Assembly: GCF_000023025.1 (NCBI RefSeq)
Contig: NC_012997.1
Span: 3,531,125 to 3,595,124 of the forward strand
Direction of reading: 5' to 3'
Length of the DNA stretch: 64,000 nucleotides
DNA from: Teredinibacter turnerae T7901
GTDB lineage: Bacteria; Pseudomonadota; Gammaproteobacteria; Pseudomonadales; Cellvibrionaceae
Under the pieces are notes generated by a model, which did no database searches, was not told the origin of the DNA, and was given only the letters and a program-made list of their open reading frames with translations. Numbering within the stretch: the first letter of the stretch is position 1; every line of letters starts with the position of its first letter. This document shows, piece by piece, positions 17,131 through 26,071 of this stretch. Made by a program: the position numbers and the translations under genes.

Positions 17131-18462
17131 GCCCTGTTCAGCATCCCTTAGCGGGGTAATTTTGCCTTGGGTGTTTTTAAGGGTGAAGGGTTGGGGCCAG
17201 CGCAAAACAAAACGCGCCCCGCCCATGGAAGACTCGCCGACGCTGGCCCTGCCGTTATGCCACTCCATTATGCGGCTTACTATCGATAACCCCAAACCAA
17301 AGCCGCTTTTGTCAAAGTTGGTATTCATCCGCAATCGCACGAAAGAATTGAAAACCCGTGCTCTATCCTCAGGCGGAATTCCCGGGCCGTCGTCTTCCAC
17401 TGCCAACGTATAATGGGTCTGGTCAATCTCGAGGGTGACCATTATTTGATTACTGGCGTAACGCTGCGCATTTTGCAGAATGTTGTGTATCGCCCGTTCC
17501 ATCAAATACCATTCGCAGTGAACTTTCTGGTCGGCAATCCGGTCAATGACACGGTACTTAAGGCTGACCATTTCGCTGCGACTGTTTTTGATCAGTTCGC
17601 GCACCAGTGCCCCCAGATCTCCTGGCTGCAAATTCAGCTTACTCACCCCCTGTTCAAACCCCGCATAGGTGAGCAGCTCATTGATCAACCCCTCCATCTC
17701 GGCAACATCCTCACGCACGCTACCCAGTTTGCGCGCCTGCAACTGGCGATCTTCAATGTCGGCGGCCATTTCCAAGGCGAATTTCATTCGCGCCAGCGGA
17801 GTGCGTAATTCATGAGAAACCGCATAGGTCATTTCTTTATGAGTACTGACTAACTCACGTATCCGTTCAGACATCCGGTTAAACGACTGCGCCAATACGT
17901 AGATCGCGGAACGAGGGCCAATGTTCACGGGTAGTGGAACACCGTCCTTGCCTAAGGTGCGGGTTTGCTGTTCGAGGACTTTAAGATCACGCGAGAGTGG
18001 CCATACCCAGAAATAGACGATCAGAGCGATGCTCAGGTAAAAAAAGACCAGCAATGCCTGATAGAAATAATTTCCTTGAGAATCGTCCGGCGAATGGTTA
18101 AGACTGATGATTTTGTTAAGTTCAGGTATGCGCTTGTAGCTGATAAGCGTGTGCGAGTCCTCGCTGATGGTCACCACATCCCCTGACAAGATACGTTGGC
18201 CAAGCCCGGTATCGGCAAATTCAGACACATCGTACAGCTCCAGATCCAACTGCAACTGCGCGCTTAATTTTTGTGTTGCGAGCTCATCCTGCGCGCTCTC
18301 GACATTACCCAATGCGAGCTCAATGGCGAGAAACAAGCTTTCAACGTAGCGATTTACTTCTGGTTCAGAATGGTAAATTTGCCATAGTTTGTCGGCACCC
18401 CACCCTAACCCAACGATAGAGAACACAATAAGTAGATACAGTGAAGCAAACGCACGATTCAT
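17122..18462 (-). CDS. Sensor histidine kinase, RstB-like
   Basis: A 446-residue inner-membrane kinase. Helix one is at residues about 5-24, a periplasmic sensing region follows, helix two is at about 134-154, and then a HAMP linker. The phosphoacceptor motif is AVSHELRTPLARMKF, and the ATPase domain holds the N box (NILQNAQRYA), VEDDGPGIPPEDR and the G box GFGLGLSIV. The architecture and the partner gene resemble RstB. The linked DUF3019 and MipA/OmpV genes suggest an envelope or membrane-active-agent signal. It follows the regulator gene by 12 bases on the same strand. Confidence 0.88.
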   Translation of the reverse strand: MNRAFASLYLLIVFSIVGLGWGADKLWQIYHSEPEVNRYVESLFLAIELALGNVESAQDELATQKLSAQLQLDLELYDVSEFADTGLGQRILSGDVVTISEDSHTLISYKRIPELNKIISLNHSPDDSQGNYFYQALLVFFYLSIALIVYFWVWPLSRDLKVLEQQTRTLGKDGVPLPVNIGPRSAIYVLAQSFNRMSERIRELVSTHKEMTYAVSHELRTPLARMKFALEMAADIEDRQLQARKLGSVREDVAEMEGLINELLTYAGFEQGVSKLNLQPGDLGALVRELIKNSRSEMVSLKYRVIDRIADQKVHCEWYLMERAIHNILQNAQRYASNQIMVTLEIDQTHYTLAVEDDGPGIPPEDRARVFNSFVRLRMNTNFDKSGFGLGLSIVSRIMEWHNGRASVGESSMGGARFVLRWPQPFTLKNTQGKITPLRDAEQGSA

Positions 18463-18474
18463 AACAAGCGCAAG

Positions 18475-19164
18475 CTACCAGGCTTCAGCAACAAACAAAT
18501 ACCCTCGCCCCCACACAGTTTTTATGCGGTTTGGATCATCTGAGTGGTCGCCGAGTTTTTTGCGCAACTGCGATATTCGCACATCAATGGTTCGGTCCAT
18601 GCCATCGTAGGGTCGGCCGTATATCACGTTAAACAAATATTCCCGACTTAATACTTTGCCCGGCTGCTTGGCAAAAGTCACCAGCATGTCGAACTCGTGA
18701 CTGGACAGCGAAATAATTTCCCCACCGAGTTTCACTTCTCGAGACGAGACAAAAATACTTAAATCGCCAAAATGCAATTCGGACTGTTCCTTATCTTCTC
18801 CCTGCTGATAACGGCGTAAAAGCGCACGAATACGAGCCAGGAGCACGCGCGGCTCAGCAGGTTTGATAACATAATCGTCCGCACCATACTCCAGACCAGA
18901 TACCTGATCAGCATCGGAATCGCGCGCAGTTAACATCAGGATAGGGCCGTTATACCGTGGCCGAATTTCCTTGCAAATGGTCAATCCATCTTTACCGGGC
19001 AACATTACGTCCAAAATCACGATATCAGGGTCGAGGGACTGTACCGCACGCGGTACGGTATGCCCGACCTCTTCCACCACCACTTGAAAGCCGTGGCTTT
19101 CGAGGTAGTCTTTCACCAGCTCGGCCAGTCTGCGGTCATCTTCCGCCAGTAATACTAAACTCAT
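18475..19164 (-). CDS. OmpR-family response regulator, RstA-like
   Basis: A 229-residue DNA-binding regulator. The receiver domain has the acidic pocket AEDD, the phosphorylated Asp in VILDVMLPGKDG, TARDS and the Lys in VIKPAEP. The winged-helix output domain runs from about residue 130 (LSSHEFDMLVTFAKQPGKVLSRE, ... MDRTIDVRISQLRKKLG, ... TVWGRGYLF). The start is ATG 19164 with GGAG upstream; it shares one base with the DUF3019 stop (TGATG). It is phosphorylated by the kinase encoded next and probably regulates the envelope genes transcribed ahead of it in the same unit. Confidence 0.9.
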   Translation of the reverse strand: MSLVLLAEDDRRLAELVKDYLESHGFQVVVEEVGHTVPRAVQSLDPDIVILDVMLPGKDGLTICKEIRPRYNGPILMLTARDSDADQVSGLEYGADDYVIKPAEPRVLLARIRALLRRYQQGEDKEQSELHFGDLSIFVSSREVKLGGEIISLSSHEFDMLVTFAKQPGKVLSREYLFNVIYGRPYDGMDRTIDVRISQLRKKLGDHSDDPNRIKTVWGRGYLFVAEAW

Positions 19165-19589
19165 CAGAAAAAGCTCCATGGATTGCGCCGACTGCGGCGG
19201 TATTTTTTCTTATCGTGCATAACCTTAAATTCCGCCGTCGCCAGATTTATCGAAGTATCGGTGAAGTCCCGCAGCTCAAACGTTACGGTGTCTGCGGCTG
19301 CAAGTTGCAATGTAACGCCGCCATTAGTGGTTTGCTCCCAACAGGCAATGGGCACTTCGCGCCCAGACTGAAAAAGGCAAACCGAGCGCGCCTCGGCCGA
19401 TTCCCAGGACACCCGCACCTGCTCGTGGCACTCCGGCGACTTTTCAGAAAGCAGGCACAGGCGCGGCGCCACACTAAGCTCAGTGACCGAACCGACCACC
19501 TGAGATACCGACAGAGCACTGTGCAGGCAACAGCAGCAGGCCACCAGAAACATCAGCGCACTCCGTTGCCCTCGCCTCTTGGGAACCAC
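19164..19589 (-). CDS. DUF3019 family secreted protein
   Basis: A 141-residue protein of unknown function. The core has the DUF3019 pattern: SVAPRLCLLSEKSPECHEQVRVSW, then RSVCLFQ and IACWE, with four spaced Cys that could form two disulfides. The GTG at 19589 is preferred because it supplies a basic n-region (KRRGQR) before the hydrophobic stretch MFLVACCCCL; an ATG at 19553 with GGAG upstream is the alternative. DUF3019 genes are often found with RstAB-like systems and MipA/OmpV proteins, as here. Function is unknown; periplasmic location is inferred. Confidence 0.75.
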   Translation of the reverse strand: MVPKRRGQRSALMFLVACCCCLHSALSVSQVVGSVTELSVAPRLCLLSEKSPECHEQVRVSWESAEARSVCLFQSGREVPIACWEQTTNGGVTLQLAAADTVTFELRDFTDTSINLATAEFKVMHDKKKYRRSRRNPWSFF

Positions 19590-19590
19590 T

Positions 19591-20610
19591 CTAAAAATGG
19601 TAGACTCCTCCCAAGTGGAAAGTGACTACCGACGTTTCGTCTACCAGTGGACTATTGCTGATTTCCCGCGACAACCACCGATAGTGAAATGTCGCCTGCC
19701 AGGACCAGCGATTAGAAATCGGACGCCGCCAGTCGAGCCGGAAAAAGGGCGAGACACCATCATTGGCTTTATAAATAAGGTAATCGTAACGAGGTTCCAA
19801 TTCGCCAGGATTAATACCGTAGTAATACTGTATAAGCTTTTCGCTCTGCCAGGAAAATCCCGCTGCCGCTTCAAAATGTTCCCCTGCCAGCGAGAACAAA
19901 TGTGCCAGACCAGCACGGATTTCCTGCCCTTCGTGAATACCGGTTACGTCCTGCAGTAACTGTACACGGAGATCCCAATATTGATTGTAGTAAGCGTACT
20001 CCAGGCCAGCTAAACCAGCGGTTTCGCGGCTGTGTAAGTCATCGAGGTCGACAGTTTGCTGGGGGGCGGTTCCTTCATTTTCCGACGCCGTGTCGGCAAA
20101 CGCGTTATTTCCGGAACTGCCGAATGCCCCGGTTTCGAAAAAATAATTGCCAATACTTCGGGTTTTAAAATAGATTTGATCGAAACCGATTGTGGCCACC
20201 GCATTTAACATATGGCTCTGCCGGTACATTAGCGTTAAACCCGCAGTGTCTGTATCGAAGAAGAATCGCTCACCGTAGTAGCGGACTTCGGGAACAAGAA
20301 ACAAGGGGATATCTTCGCTGTTAATAATTGGATTGGTACGCAAGCCAATACCAGCGCCTAGCGTAACCATCCATTCTCCGAGCGGCACACACCCCGGATC
20401 TGAGTCGGTGCAATAATCATCATCTGCACCAGGCGCCGGTTCCTGTGCGTAAACACTTGCACTTAACACCACAAGTAAGAGCGCTATAACACTCCGAACA
20501 CAAAGAACAAACCACGACAGAAAGCGGCGCGGACATTCAAAGAAGGTTGATCTAGGCAACGAACAAAATCCCCGGATATAAAATAGGTGATTATCAAAAC
20601 AACTGCGCAT
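19591..20610 (-). CDS. MipA/OmpV family outer-membrane protein
   Basis: A beta-barrel protein of about 339 residues from ATG 20610. The signal peptide is SVIALLLVVLSASVYA followed by QEP; everything before it is long and Cys/Phe-rich, so the real start may be the TTG at 20559, which has GGGGA upstream. The mature part has the family pattern (GEWMVTLGAGIGLRTNP, ... PLFLVPEVRYYGERFFFD) and ends VTFHLGGVYHF with a C-terminal Phe, the BAM signal. MipA/OmpV proteins scaffold peptidoglycan enzymes or serve in osmotic and peptide responses. It is the first gene of a four-gene unit with DUF3019 and the RstAB-like pair (1-bp gap to DUF3019). Confidence 0.78.
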   Translation of the reverse strand: MRSCFDNHLFYIRGFCSLPRSTFFECPRRFLSWFVLCVRSVIALLLVVLSASVYAQEPAPGADDDYCTDSDPGCVPLGEWMVTLGAGIGLRTNPIINSEDIPLFLVPEVRYYGERFFFDTDTAGLTLMYRQSHMLNAVATIGFDQIYFKTRSIGNYFFETGAFGSSGNNAFADTASENEGTAPQQTVDLDDLHSRETAGLAGLEYAYYNQYWDLRVQLLQDVTGIHEGQEIRAGLAHLFSLAGEHFEAAAGFSWQSEKLIQYYYGINPGELEPRYDYLIYKANDGVSPFFRLDWRRPISNRWSWQATFHYRWLSREISNSPLVDETSVVTFHLGGVYHF

Positions 20611-20739
20611 TTTAACGACAGCATCGGATGGGTAATGCAACGAATTGTAACTCAGGCACTTAACTAACCGCAGTTGTAAATCACGAGAATGTCCGCAAGC
20701 TCGCACTCACAACTGCCGCCGTTTTACATTTTTTTACAC

Positions 20740-20945
20740 TACTGAGTGCGCGCGCAGGTCAAAATACGCTTGCGTTATCCAGGAGGGATACCAGCCACAT
20801 CGTCTTAATGTGTGGTACGCGCCATCGGAAGGCCCAGCATGAACTTCGCAACGGCTTTCGCATCAATGATTCGTTAGATTCGTAAGTAGTCACGCCCTCT
20901 GTTAGAGAGGTGTTGCCGGAGTTCAGTCGAGCTCCGGCTTTTTTA
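20740..20945 (+). ncRNA. Candidate small RNA upstream of dtd
   Basis: No protein gene is convincing here. The plus strand has several short hairpins: ACGC/GCGT at 20766-20775, CCACAT/ATGTGTGG around 20795-20815 and CTCT/AGAG near 20897-20908. It ends in a strong intrinsic terminator at 20915-20944 that no annotated plus-strand gene uses. Three or four GGA motifs occur (AGGAGGGA, CGGAAGG, CCGGAG). No GacA box or clear promoter is seen. The 5' end is a guess; a leader attenuator of dtd is the alternative, since dtd starts 77 bases after the T-tract. Confidence 0.4.
20915..20944 (+). terminator. Intrinsic terminator before dtd
   Basis: GCCGGAG (20915-20921) pairs with CTCCGGC (20932-20938) and is followed by six T. 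It points towards dtd and has no annotated gene upstream on its strand. Confidence 0.85.
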
Positions 20946-21021
20946 TCTCTTCTCTGGTATTGCTCCCCCAGCCTCTCTACAATTTGTCGCTTCACCCTTA
21001 TTTCTCAATTTCAGCATTCGC

Positions 21022-21459
21022 ATGAAAGTTTTAATTCAACGAGTAACCCAAGCAGCCGTTGACGTGGATTCAATCACCATCGGACAAATCGATGCCGGTA
21101 TCCTCGCGCTGGTAGGTGTGGAGAAGCAGGACAATCGCGAAACACTGGGCCGCATGGCACAAAAACTACTGAAATACCGGATATTCCCTGACAGTGAAGG
21201 CAAAATGAATCTGAGTCTGACCGATACCGGTGGTGGTTTACTGGTTGTCTCACAATTCACCCTGGCGGCGGATACGCGCAAAGGTTTGCGACCTAGTTTC
21301 TCGTCCTCGGCACCACCGGACCTCGCTCGTTCACTGTTCGATGAATTTGTCGCTGCTCTGAGAGCCCAGCACCCAAACGTTGAGACTGGCCGCTTCGGTG
21401 CAGACATGAAAGTACGCCTGATCAACGATGGGCCCGTGACATTCATGCTCGAGAGCTGA
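21022..21459 (+). CDS. dtd: D-aminoacyl-tRNA deacylase
   Basis: A 145-residue cytoplasmic enzyme that removes D-amino acids, and mischarged Gly, from tRNAs. The two active-site motifs of the DTD dimer are present: SQFTL near residue 77 and the cross-subunit GPVTF near the C-terminus. MKVLIQRVTQAAVDV is the usual N-terminus. It is followed by pxpABC with a 29-base gap and probably leads that unit. A terminator-like hairpin precedes it at 20915. Confidence 0.95.
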   Translation: MKVLIQRVTQAAVDVDSITIGQIDAGILALVGVEKQDNRETLGRMAQKLLKYRIFPDSEGKMNLSLTDTGGGLLVVSQFTLAADTRKGLRPSFSSSAPPDLARSLFDEFVAALRAQHPNVETGRFGADMKVRLINDGPVTFMLES

Positions 21460-21488
21460 CCCACATATAATCGCCAATGGAGAGGGAG

Positions 21489-22232
21489 ATGGTAAAACTG
21501 AACTGTGATCTGGGCGAAGGGCTGGACGCGCTAGATGCGCAGGTAATGCCCTTTTTACAAATGGCGAACATTGCCTGCGGCGCGCACGCAGGGAACCCTG
21601 AGCGCCTCAAGAAGAGCCTTGAACTAGCCAAAGCCCACGCTGTTACCTGCGGAGCCCACCCGGGCTACCCCGACCGCGACAACATGGGCCGTCAATCCCT
21701 TGCGCTTAGCGAGTCTGCGTTAACAGACACTCTGTTGTCACAGCTGACGCTATTCCAAAATCTCTGCCGCGAAACTGCGACCACCATGGCGTACATCAAG
21801 CCGCACGGTGCCTTGTACAACGACATGATGTGCGATCTGCATCTCTTTGCCCGCGTGGTGAAAATTCTTGCCAGTCACTGCCCGAGCATACCAGTACTCA
21901 TCCAGGCAATGCCCTCCAACCATGAGCACGTGCACATCGCGGCACAGTTGGGCCAAACCTTGTGGTTTGAAGGCTTCGCTGACCGAGCTTACGCCCCCAG
22001 TGGCCGCCTGGAACCGCGCTCCAAACCAGGCGCAGTGCACACAGACATAGGCACTATAGTTAAACAAGCGCGCGAGCTGACAGAGAACGGACGGGTGCAG
22101 GCAACCAACGGCAACTGGATCGAACTGCAGGTCGATACGCTGTGCGTGCACAGCGATACCCAAAACGCTCTCACAGCCGTGAAACAACTGCACCATTATC
22201 TTGACACCCAGAGCGAGGGGCCGCGTGTATAA
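21489..22232 (+). CDS. pxpA: 5-oxoprolinase subunit A (LamB/YcsF family)
   Basis: A 247-residue protein. The start is ATG 21489 with GGAG six bases upstream; an in-frame ATG at 21477 overlaps that site. The family motifs LNCDLGEG, ANIACGAHAGNP, CGAHPGYPDRDNMGR and IKPHGALYN are present. PxpA works with PxpB and PxpC to hydrolyse 5-oxoproline, a damaged form of glutamine/glutamate, to glutamate using ATP. The pxpA-pxpB-pxpC order with eight-base overlaps is the standard arrangement. Cytoplasmic. Confidence 0.92.
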   Translation: MVKLNCDLGEGLDALDAQVMPFLQMANIACGAHAGNPERLKKSLELAKAHAVTCGAHPGYPDRDNMGRQSLALSESALTDTLLSQLTLFQNLCRETATTMAYIKPHGALYNDMMCDLHLFARVVKILASHCPSIPVLIQAMPSNHEHVHIAAQLGQTLWFEGFADRAYAPSGRLEPRSKPGAVHTDIGTIVKQARELTENGRVQATNGNWIELQVDTLCVHSDTQNALTAVKQLHHYLDTQSEGPRV

Positions 22233-22920
22233 ACTCGAACCCATCGCTGCGAACAGTGCCATTGTGTATATCACCAGCCCAGATCCAATCACCGCAACCG
22301 GTGTTATTCAGCGCCTGGCAGCCCATTTAAACCGCACCTTCGCCAATCAACTCACAGACTATGTACCTGCTAACCGCTCGCTATTGCTACAGTTCGACTC
22401 TCCGCAAAATTGCCGCTTACAGCCACTGAACGCGGCAATTTCTCAGTTTTTCGACCATGCGGATGAAACACCCGATACTGCATCGCGTTTACACGAGGTT
22501 CCCGCGCTTTACGATGGCGAAGACCTGCACCCTGTTGCCCAACAAACCGGGCTGTCAGTGAACGAAATAATTGAGTTGCACTCCGGGCGTGTTTACACGG
22601 TCGTCGCGGTTGGCTTTTTACCTGGGTTCGCTTATTTGAGCGGCTTGCATAAATCGCTTCGGCTACCTCGTAAAATCACCCCGCGAGCGCGTGTACCCCA
22701 GGGGAGCCTGGCGATTGCAGAGGAGTACAGTGGTGTTTACCCGCAAGCATCACCAGGCGGTTGGCATTTGCTCGGTCGCGTTCCTATACCTCTGGTTTCG
22801 CCATTTACTGACCTGAAGCCTGGAGAAAGTCCCAACCACTTTGCGGTGGGAGATCAAGTAAAATTTCGCGCGATAACTGGTGCAGATTACGTGGCACTCG
22901 GAGGTCGGTGCGGTGAATGA
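22225..22920 (+). CDS. pxpB: 5-oxoprolinase subunit B (KipI-like)
   Basis: A 231-residue protein. GTG 22225 is chosen: GAGGGG lies five bases upstream and the product then starts at the family N-terminus (YKLEPIAANSAIVYI). It overlaps pxpA by eight bases. Signatures of the carboxyltransferase C/D domain are VPALYDGEDL, the run VAVGFLPGFAYLSGL, PRARVPQGSLAIAEEYSGVYPQASPGGWHLLGR. PxpB pairs with PxpC to form the catalytic half of prokaryotic 5-oxoprolinase; the Bacillus relative KipI inhibits kinase KinA. Confidence 0.91.
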   Translation: MYKLEPIAANSAIVYITSPDPITATGVIQRLAAHLNRTFANQLTDYVPANRSLLLQFDSPQNCRLQPLNAAISQFFDHADETPDTASRLHEVPALYDGEDLHPVAQQTGLSVNEIIELHSGRVYTVVAVGFLPGFAYLSGLHKSLRLPRKITPRARVPQGSLAIAEEYSGVYPQASPGGWHLLGRVPIPLVSPFTDLKPGESPNHFAVGDQVKFRAITGADYVALGGRCGE

Positions 22921-23779
22921 TGCGTTGCGAATTATCAAACCCGGCCCCTATACCTTGTTAGTGGATCGTGGGCGACGGCTCTGCCAGCATTTTGGTTTGG
23001 CGGCCGGTGGCGCGGCCGATATCCACAGCTACGAGTGGTGCAACCGGCTGCTCGGCAATCCGCCCAATACCCCTGCGCTGGAAATCGCAGCAGGTCCGTT
23101 CGCAGCGGAGTTTCTTTTTCAGGGGCACGCGGCGCTCTGTGGCGCTGAGCATAGCGCAAAACTCAATGGCAAACCTGTTCATAACTGGAGCAGTTTTTCG
23201 GTTACACCAGGAGATACGCTGCAACTGGGATACGCGCAGTCTGGCGTGCGCAGCTATTTGAGTGTTGGTGGGGTTTGGAACGTCGATACGCTGTTCGACA
23301 GCTGTCAGCGGGTTAACGATGACGGCAGCGCACGGCCAATAAAAGCCGGCGAACACATCCATTTTTCAGCGTTAAAACAGCTTAAACTCAACAAAATGAC
23401 GCCCTGGAATCAAATTCCCGACGATGATTCGGCGCTGTGCTTACCCGTGCGCCCCAGCTATCAATTCCATCGATTTCCAGAAGACCAGCGCCAAGCCCTG
23501 ATCGACGGACACTACACAATCAGCCCACAAAGTAATCGCATGGGATACCGCTTGCAGGGGCCAGTAGTGCATTGGCCAGCCACGGGCATCGAATCGGAGG
23601 GTATTGCGCTTGGTGCGGTACAGATACCGCCGGATGGCCAACCCATTGTTTTACTCAACGACAGACAGACGATTGGTGGTTACCCAAAAATCGGCTGTGT
23701 GGAAGCGAGCGCGTGCAGCCGTCTGACACAACGTCGGCCAGGGCAAAAAGTTTCTTTTTGTTGGCTTGATACGGACTAA
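22913..23779 (+). CDS. pxpC: 5-oxoprolinase subunit C (KipA/biotin-dependent carboxyltransferase-like)
   Basis: A 288-residue protein. GTG 22913 is chosen for GGAGG upstream and the start NDALRIIKPGPYTLLVDRGR; it overlaps pxpB by eight bases. The carboxyltransferase A/B fold is shown by the N-terminal FGLAAGGAADIHSYEWCNRLLGN, the central GVRSYLSVGG and the C-terminal SEGIALGAVQIPPDGQPIVLLNDRQTIGGYPKIG (quoted in the protein as adjoining pieces). Completes the pxpABC set. A CTTGCAC/GTGCAAG inverted repeat follows at 23789-23817 between this gene and the convergent EAL gene. Confidence 0.9.
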   Translation: MNDALRIIKPGPYTLLVDRGRRLCQHFGLAAGGAADIHSYEWCNRLLGNPPNTPALEIAAGPFAAEFLFQGHAALCGAEHSAKLNGKPVHNWSSFSVTPGDTLQLGYAQSGVRSYLSVGGVWNVDTLFDSCQRVNDDGSARPIKAGEHIHFSALKQLKLNKMTPWNQIPDDDSALCLPVRPSYQFHRFPEDQRQALIDGHYTISPQSNRMGYRLQGPVVHWPATGIESEGIALGAVQIPPDGQPIVLLNDRQTIGGYPKIGCVEASACSRLTQRRPGQKVSFCWLDTD

Positions 23780-23832
23780 ACAACATGACTTGCACAGCTC
23801 ACCACTCACCGTGCAAGCCACGAAACGCACAG

Positions 23833-26067
23833 TTAGTGGCTGCGCGTCGCCAGCCAATCGTGCAGTTGCTCACGGGTCATAGGGTGCGCAAAGAAATAAC
23901 CTTGCACCTCATCACAGCCAAGTTCAGAGACGGTATTTGCCTGCGCTTCAGTCTCCACACCTTCGGCGATAACACGCATATTAAGCTTGCGCCCCAGGGT
24001 AACAATTAGCTCGACGATATCTCGGCCATTTCCCTCATTCACTGCGTGTACAAAGGTTTGATCTATTTTTAAGCAGTCGACAGGCATCTTTTGCAAGTAA
24101 TTTAACGACGAGAAACCCGTTCCAAAATCATCTACCGACACCTTAAAACCCAACGCTTTAATCTCGCTAATAAGCTGACTTTTCCGCTCCATATCGCGCA
24201 TGGCAATACTCTCAGTGATTTCGAGATCCACTGAACTAGGGTCGACGCCGGTGTCAGAGAGCACCGCTTTCAGCATATCCATTAACGCGGGATGCTGAAG
24301 CTGCGCAACCGAAAGGTTCACCCCCATTTCCAGCCGCGGCCAGCCATTCTCGTTCAAACTGCGCAGCTCGGTTAATGCAGTGCGAAGAATCCACTCGCCC
24401 AACCGAATGATCAACCCGGATTGTTCCGCAAGCGGAATAAACACACCAGGTGACACCAGGTCGCCATTGGGGAGTGGCCAGCGAACCAGCGCCTCAACAC
24501 CAATGGTATTGCCCGTTTGGATATCGATTTTAGGTTGATACATCAAAAAGAGCTGCTCTTGGTCGAATGCTGCGCGCAGATTTTTCAGTAGTTCCAACCG
24601 ACCCTTCGCTTGCTCCAGAGAGTAACGGTCGAACTGCAATACACCGCCACGGTTGGAAACTTTGGCCGCTTTAAGGACGATATTCGCATCTTTGATAACG
24701 CTTATAGCGTTCCCCTCGGCTTCACGCAATGGTACACAGCCCGAGGTCACTGAAATTAGTTGCGCATCGCCTTCTACGGTAAAGGCGGTGTTAAATGCTG
24801 CAGCTACCGATTCAGCTCCCACTACAGATTCGTGGCCAAAAATTGCGAAGGTGTCCCCGCCGATACGGGCAAGCATAGTTGGCGGTGAGAAGCTCGACCG
24901 CAGGTGGTCGCCCACCGCCTTTAATAACTGGTCGCCATATCGCTGACTGAGTGAAGCATTCATTTCGGCAAAATTGTCGATATTCACCAGTGCGAGAACA
25001 GACTTATCCCGTCGACCTTGCGCGATTTCTTCGTCAATTGCCTGGATTAAGGCATTTCGGTTGGGTAGCCCTACTTGCTCATCAACATAAGCGTAACTGC
25101 GCAGCTGTTCCACAAGTGCCAGATTGTCAGCGCTGATCGAAATATTAGTGCAAAAAAGCTCTAGTAACGCTTGATCGACTTCGTCGACCTGTGTGTCGCT
25201 GGAAACAAAACAGCTCATATCACCGCGTGCACTACTACCAAGGTAAAGCGCCAAGCCGCTTGCCTCAAAAACATTTTCTCGTGAATCCAGGCAGCGGGTA
25301 ATTAGAGATCGCGGAGTCTCTTCGCTAAGGTCTGATAGGGGTTTATCAATGAGGGCGCAGTACTGTCCAGCAGCGGCAATGATCTCAGGTTGCCCTTCAT
25401 TCCTGCAGTCGGTGCGGCGCACACAAATCAAACCTTCGGGTGGAACGCTCAAGAGACCGGACAAATGGACAATTACCCCCTGAGCAAATGCGTTGAGCCC
25501 ACTTTTGCTCATCAGTTCCGCACTCGAACGAACAATCAAATCCAAGCTTTTTTTGCCAGCCTCAATCATTCGGATTTGTTTGTATGAGCGCACCGCAGTG
25601 GTCAGCGCTGCGTAGAGTTTGCTCTGGGTCAGCTCAGACTTTAGCTTGTAATCATTGATATCGTAGTCACGAATGACTTCAATTTCGGGCGCCTGATTCG
25701 GTTGGCCAGTGCGTAAAATTATTCGTGAATCGGTCACTTTGAGTTCTTCACGAATAACAGCAACCAAGTCTAGACCCGCATTGGGCGTCTCCATCACCAC
25801 GTCTAACATGATTACCGCAATATCCTTCTGCGATTTTAAAATCTCAATCGTTTCACGAGCAGAATTTGCATGCAAAAACTCAATGGGTCGCCCTAATATA
25901 CGCGTATTACGCAGCGCAAACGTCGTAGCGGTGTGCACATCTTTTTCATCATCTGTAATCAAGATTCGCCAGACGCTGTTACCGCCAGATTTATGCAACG
26001 CGGCTTTGCTGGCAGGAGCCTCGTCTAAAAACTGCATCAGTTCTTCGTCTTTCCTATCATCTGCCAT
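23833..26067 (-). CDS. Response regulator with DUF3369, degenerate GGDEF and EAL domains
   Basis: A 744-residue signalling protein. The order is a receiver domain (residues about 30-160; TDDEKD, phospho-Asp in MLDVVMETP), a DUF3369 region (about 170-310), a GGDEF domain (about 330-490) and an EAL domain (about 500-744). The GGDEF active site reads IGGDTF, so Glu is replaced and diguanylate cyclase activity is unlikely. The EAL domain looks intact: EALVRW, NLSVAQLQ, LEITES, DDFGTGFSSL, LKIDQTF, EGVET, QGYFF, indicating c-di-GMP hydrolysis. ATG 26067 is chosen over 26097 because of AAGGTG upstream. It overlaps the kinase gene by only a few bases and should receive phosphate from it. Confidence 0.88.
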   Translation of the reverse strand: MADDRKDEELMQFLDEAPASKAALHKSGGNSVWRILITDDEKDVHTATTFALRNTRILGRPIEFLHANSARETIEILKSQKDIAVIMLDVVMETPNAGLDLVAVIREELKVTDSRIILRTGQPNQAPEIEVIRDYDINDYKLKSELTQSKLYAALTTAVRSYKQIRMIEAGKKSLDLIVRSSAELMSKSGLNAFAQGVIVHLSGLLSVPPEGLICVRRTDCRNEGQPEIIAAAGQYCALIDKPLSDLSEETPRSLITRCLDSRENVFEASGLALYLGSSARGDMSCFVSSDTQVDEVDQALLELFCTNISISADNLALVEQLRSYAYVDEQVGLPNRNALIQAIDEEIAQGRRDKSVLALVNIDNFAEMNASLSQRYGDQLLKAVGDHLRSSFSPPTMLARIGGDTFAIFGHESVVGAESVAAAFNTAFTVEGDAQLISVTSGCVPLREAEGNAISVIKDANIVLKAAKVSNRGGVLQFDRYSLEQAKGRLELLKNLRAAFDQEQLFLMYQPKIDIQTGNTIGVEALVRWPLPNGDLVSPGVFIPLAEQSGLIIRLGEWILRTALTELRSLNENGWPRLEMGVNLSVAQLQHPALMDMLKAVLSDTGVDPSSVDLEITESIAMRDMERKSQLISEIKALGFKVSVDDFGTGFSSLNYLQKMPVDCLKIDQTFVHAVNEGNGRDIVELIVTLGRKLNMRVIAEGVETEAQANTVSELGCDEVQGYFFAHPMTREQLHDWLATRSH

Positions 26068-26071
26068 ACGG

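Noticed and set aside
20759-20995. 78-codon minus-strand ORF before dtd
   Set aside because: It spans a terminator hairpin and has no recognisable feature; a small RNA on the other strand is a better reading.
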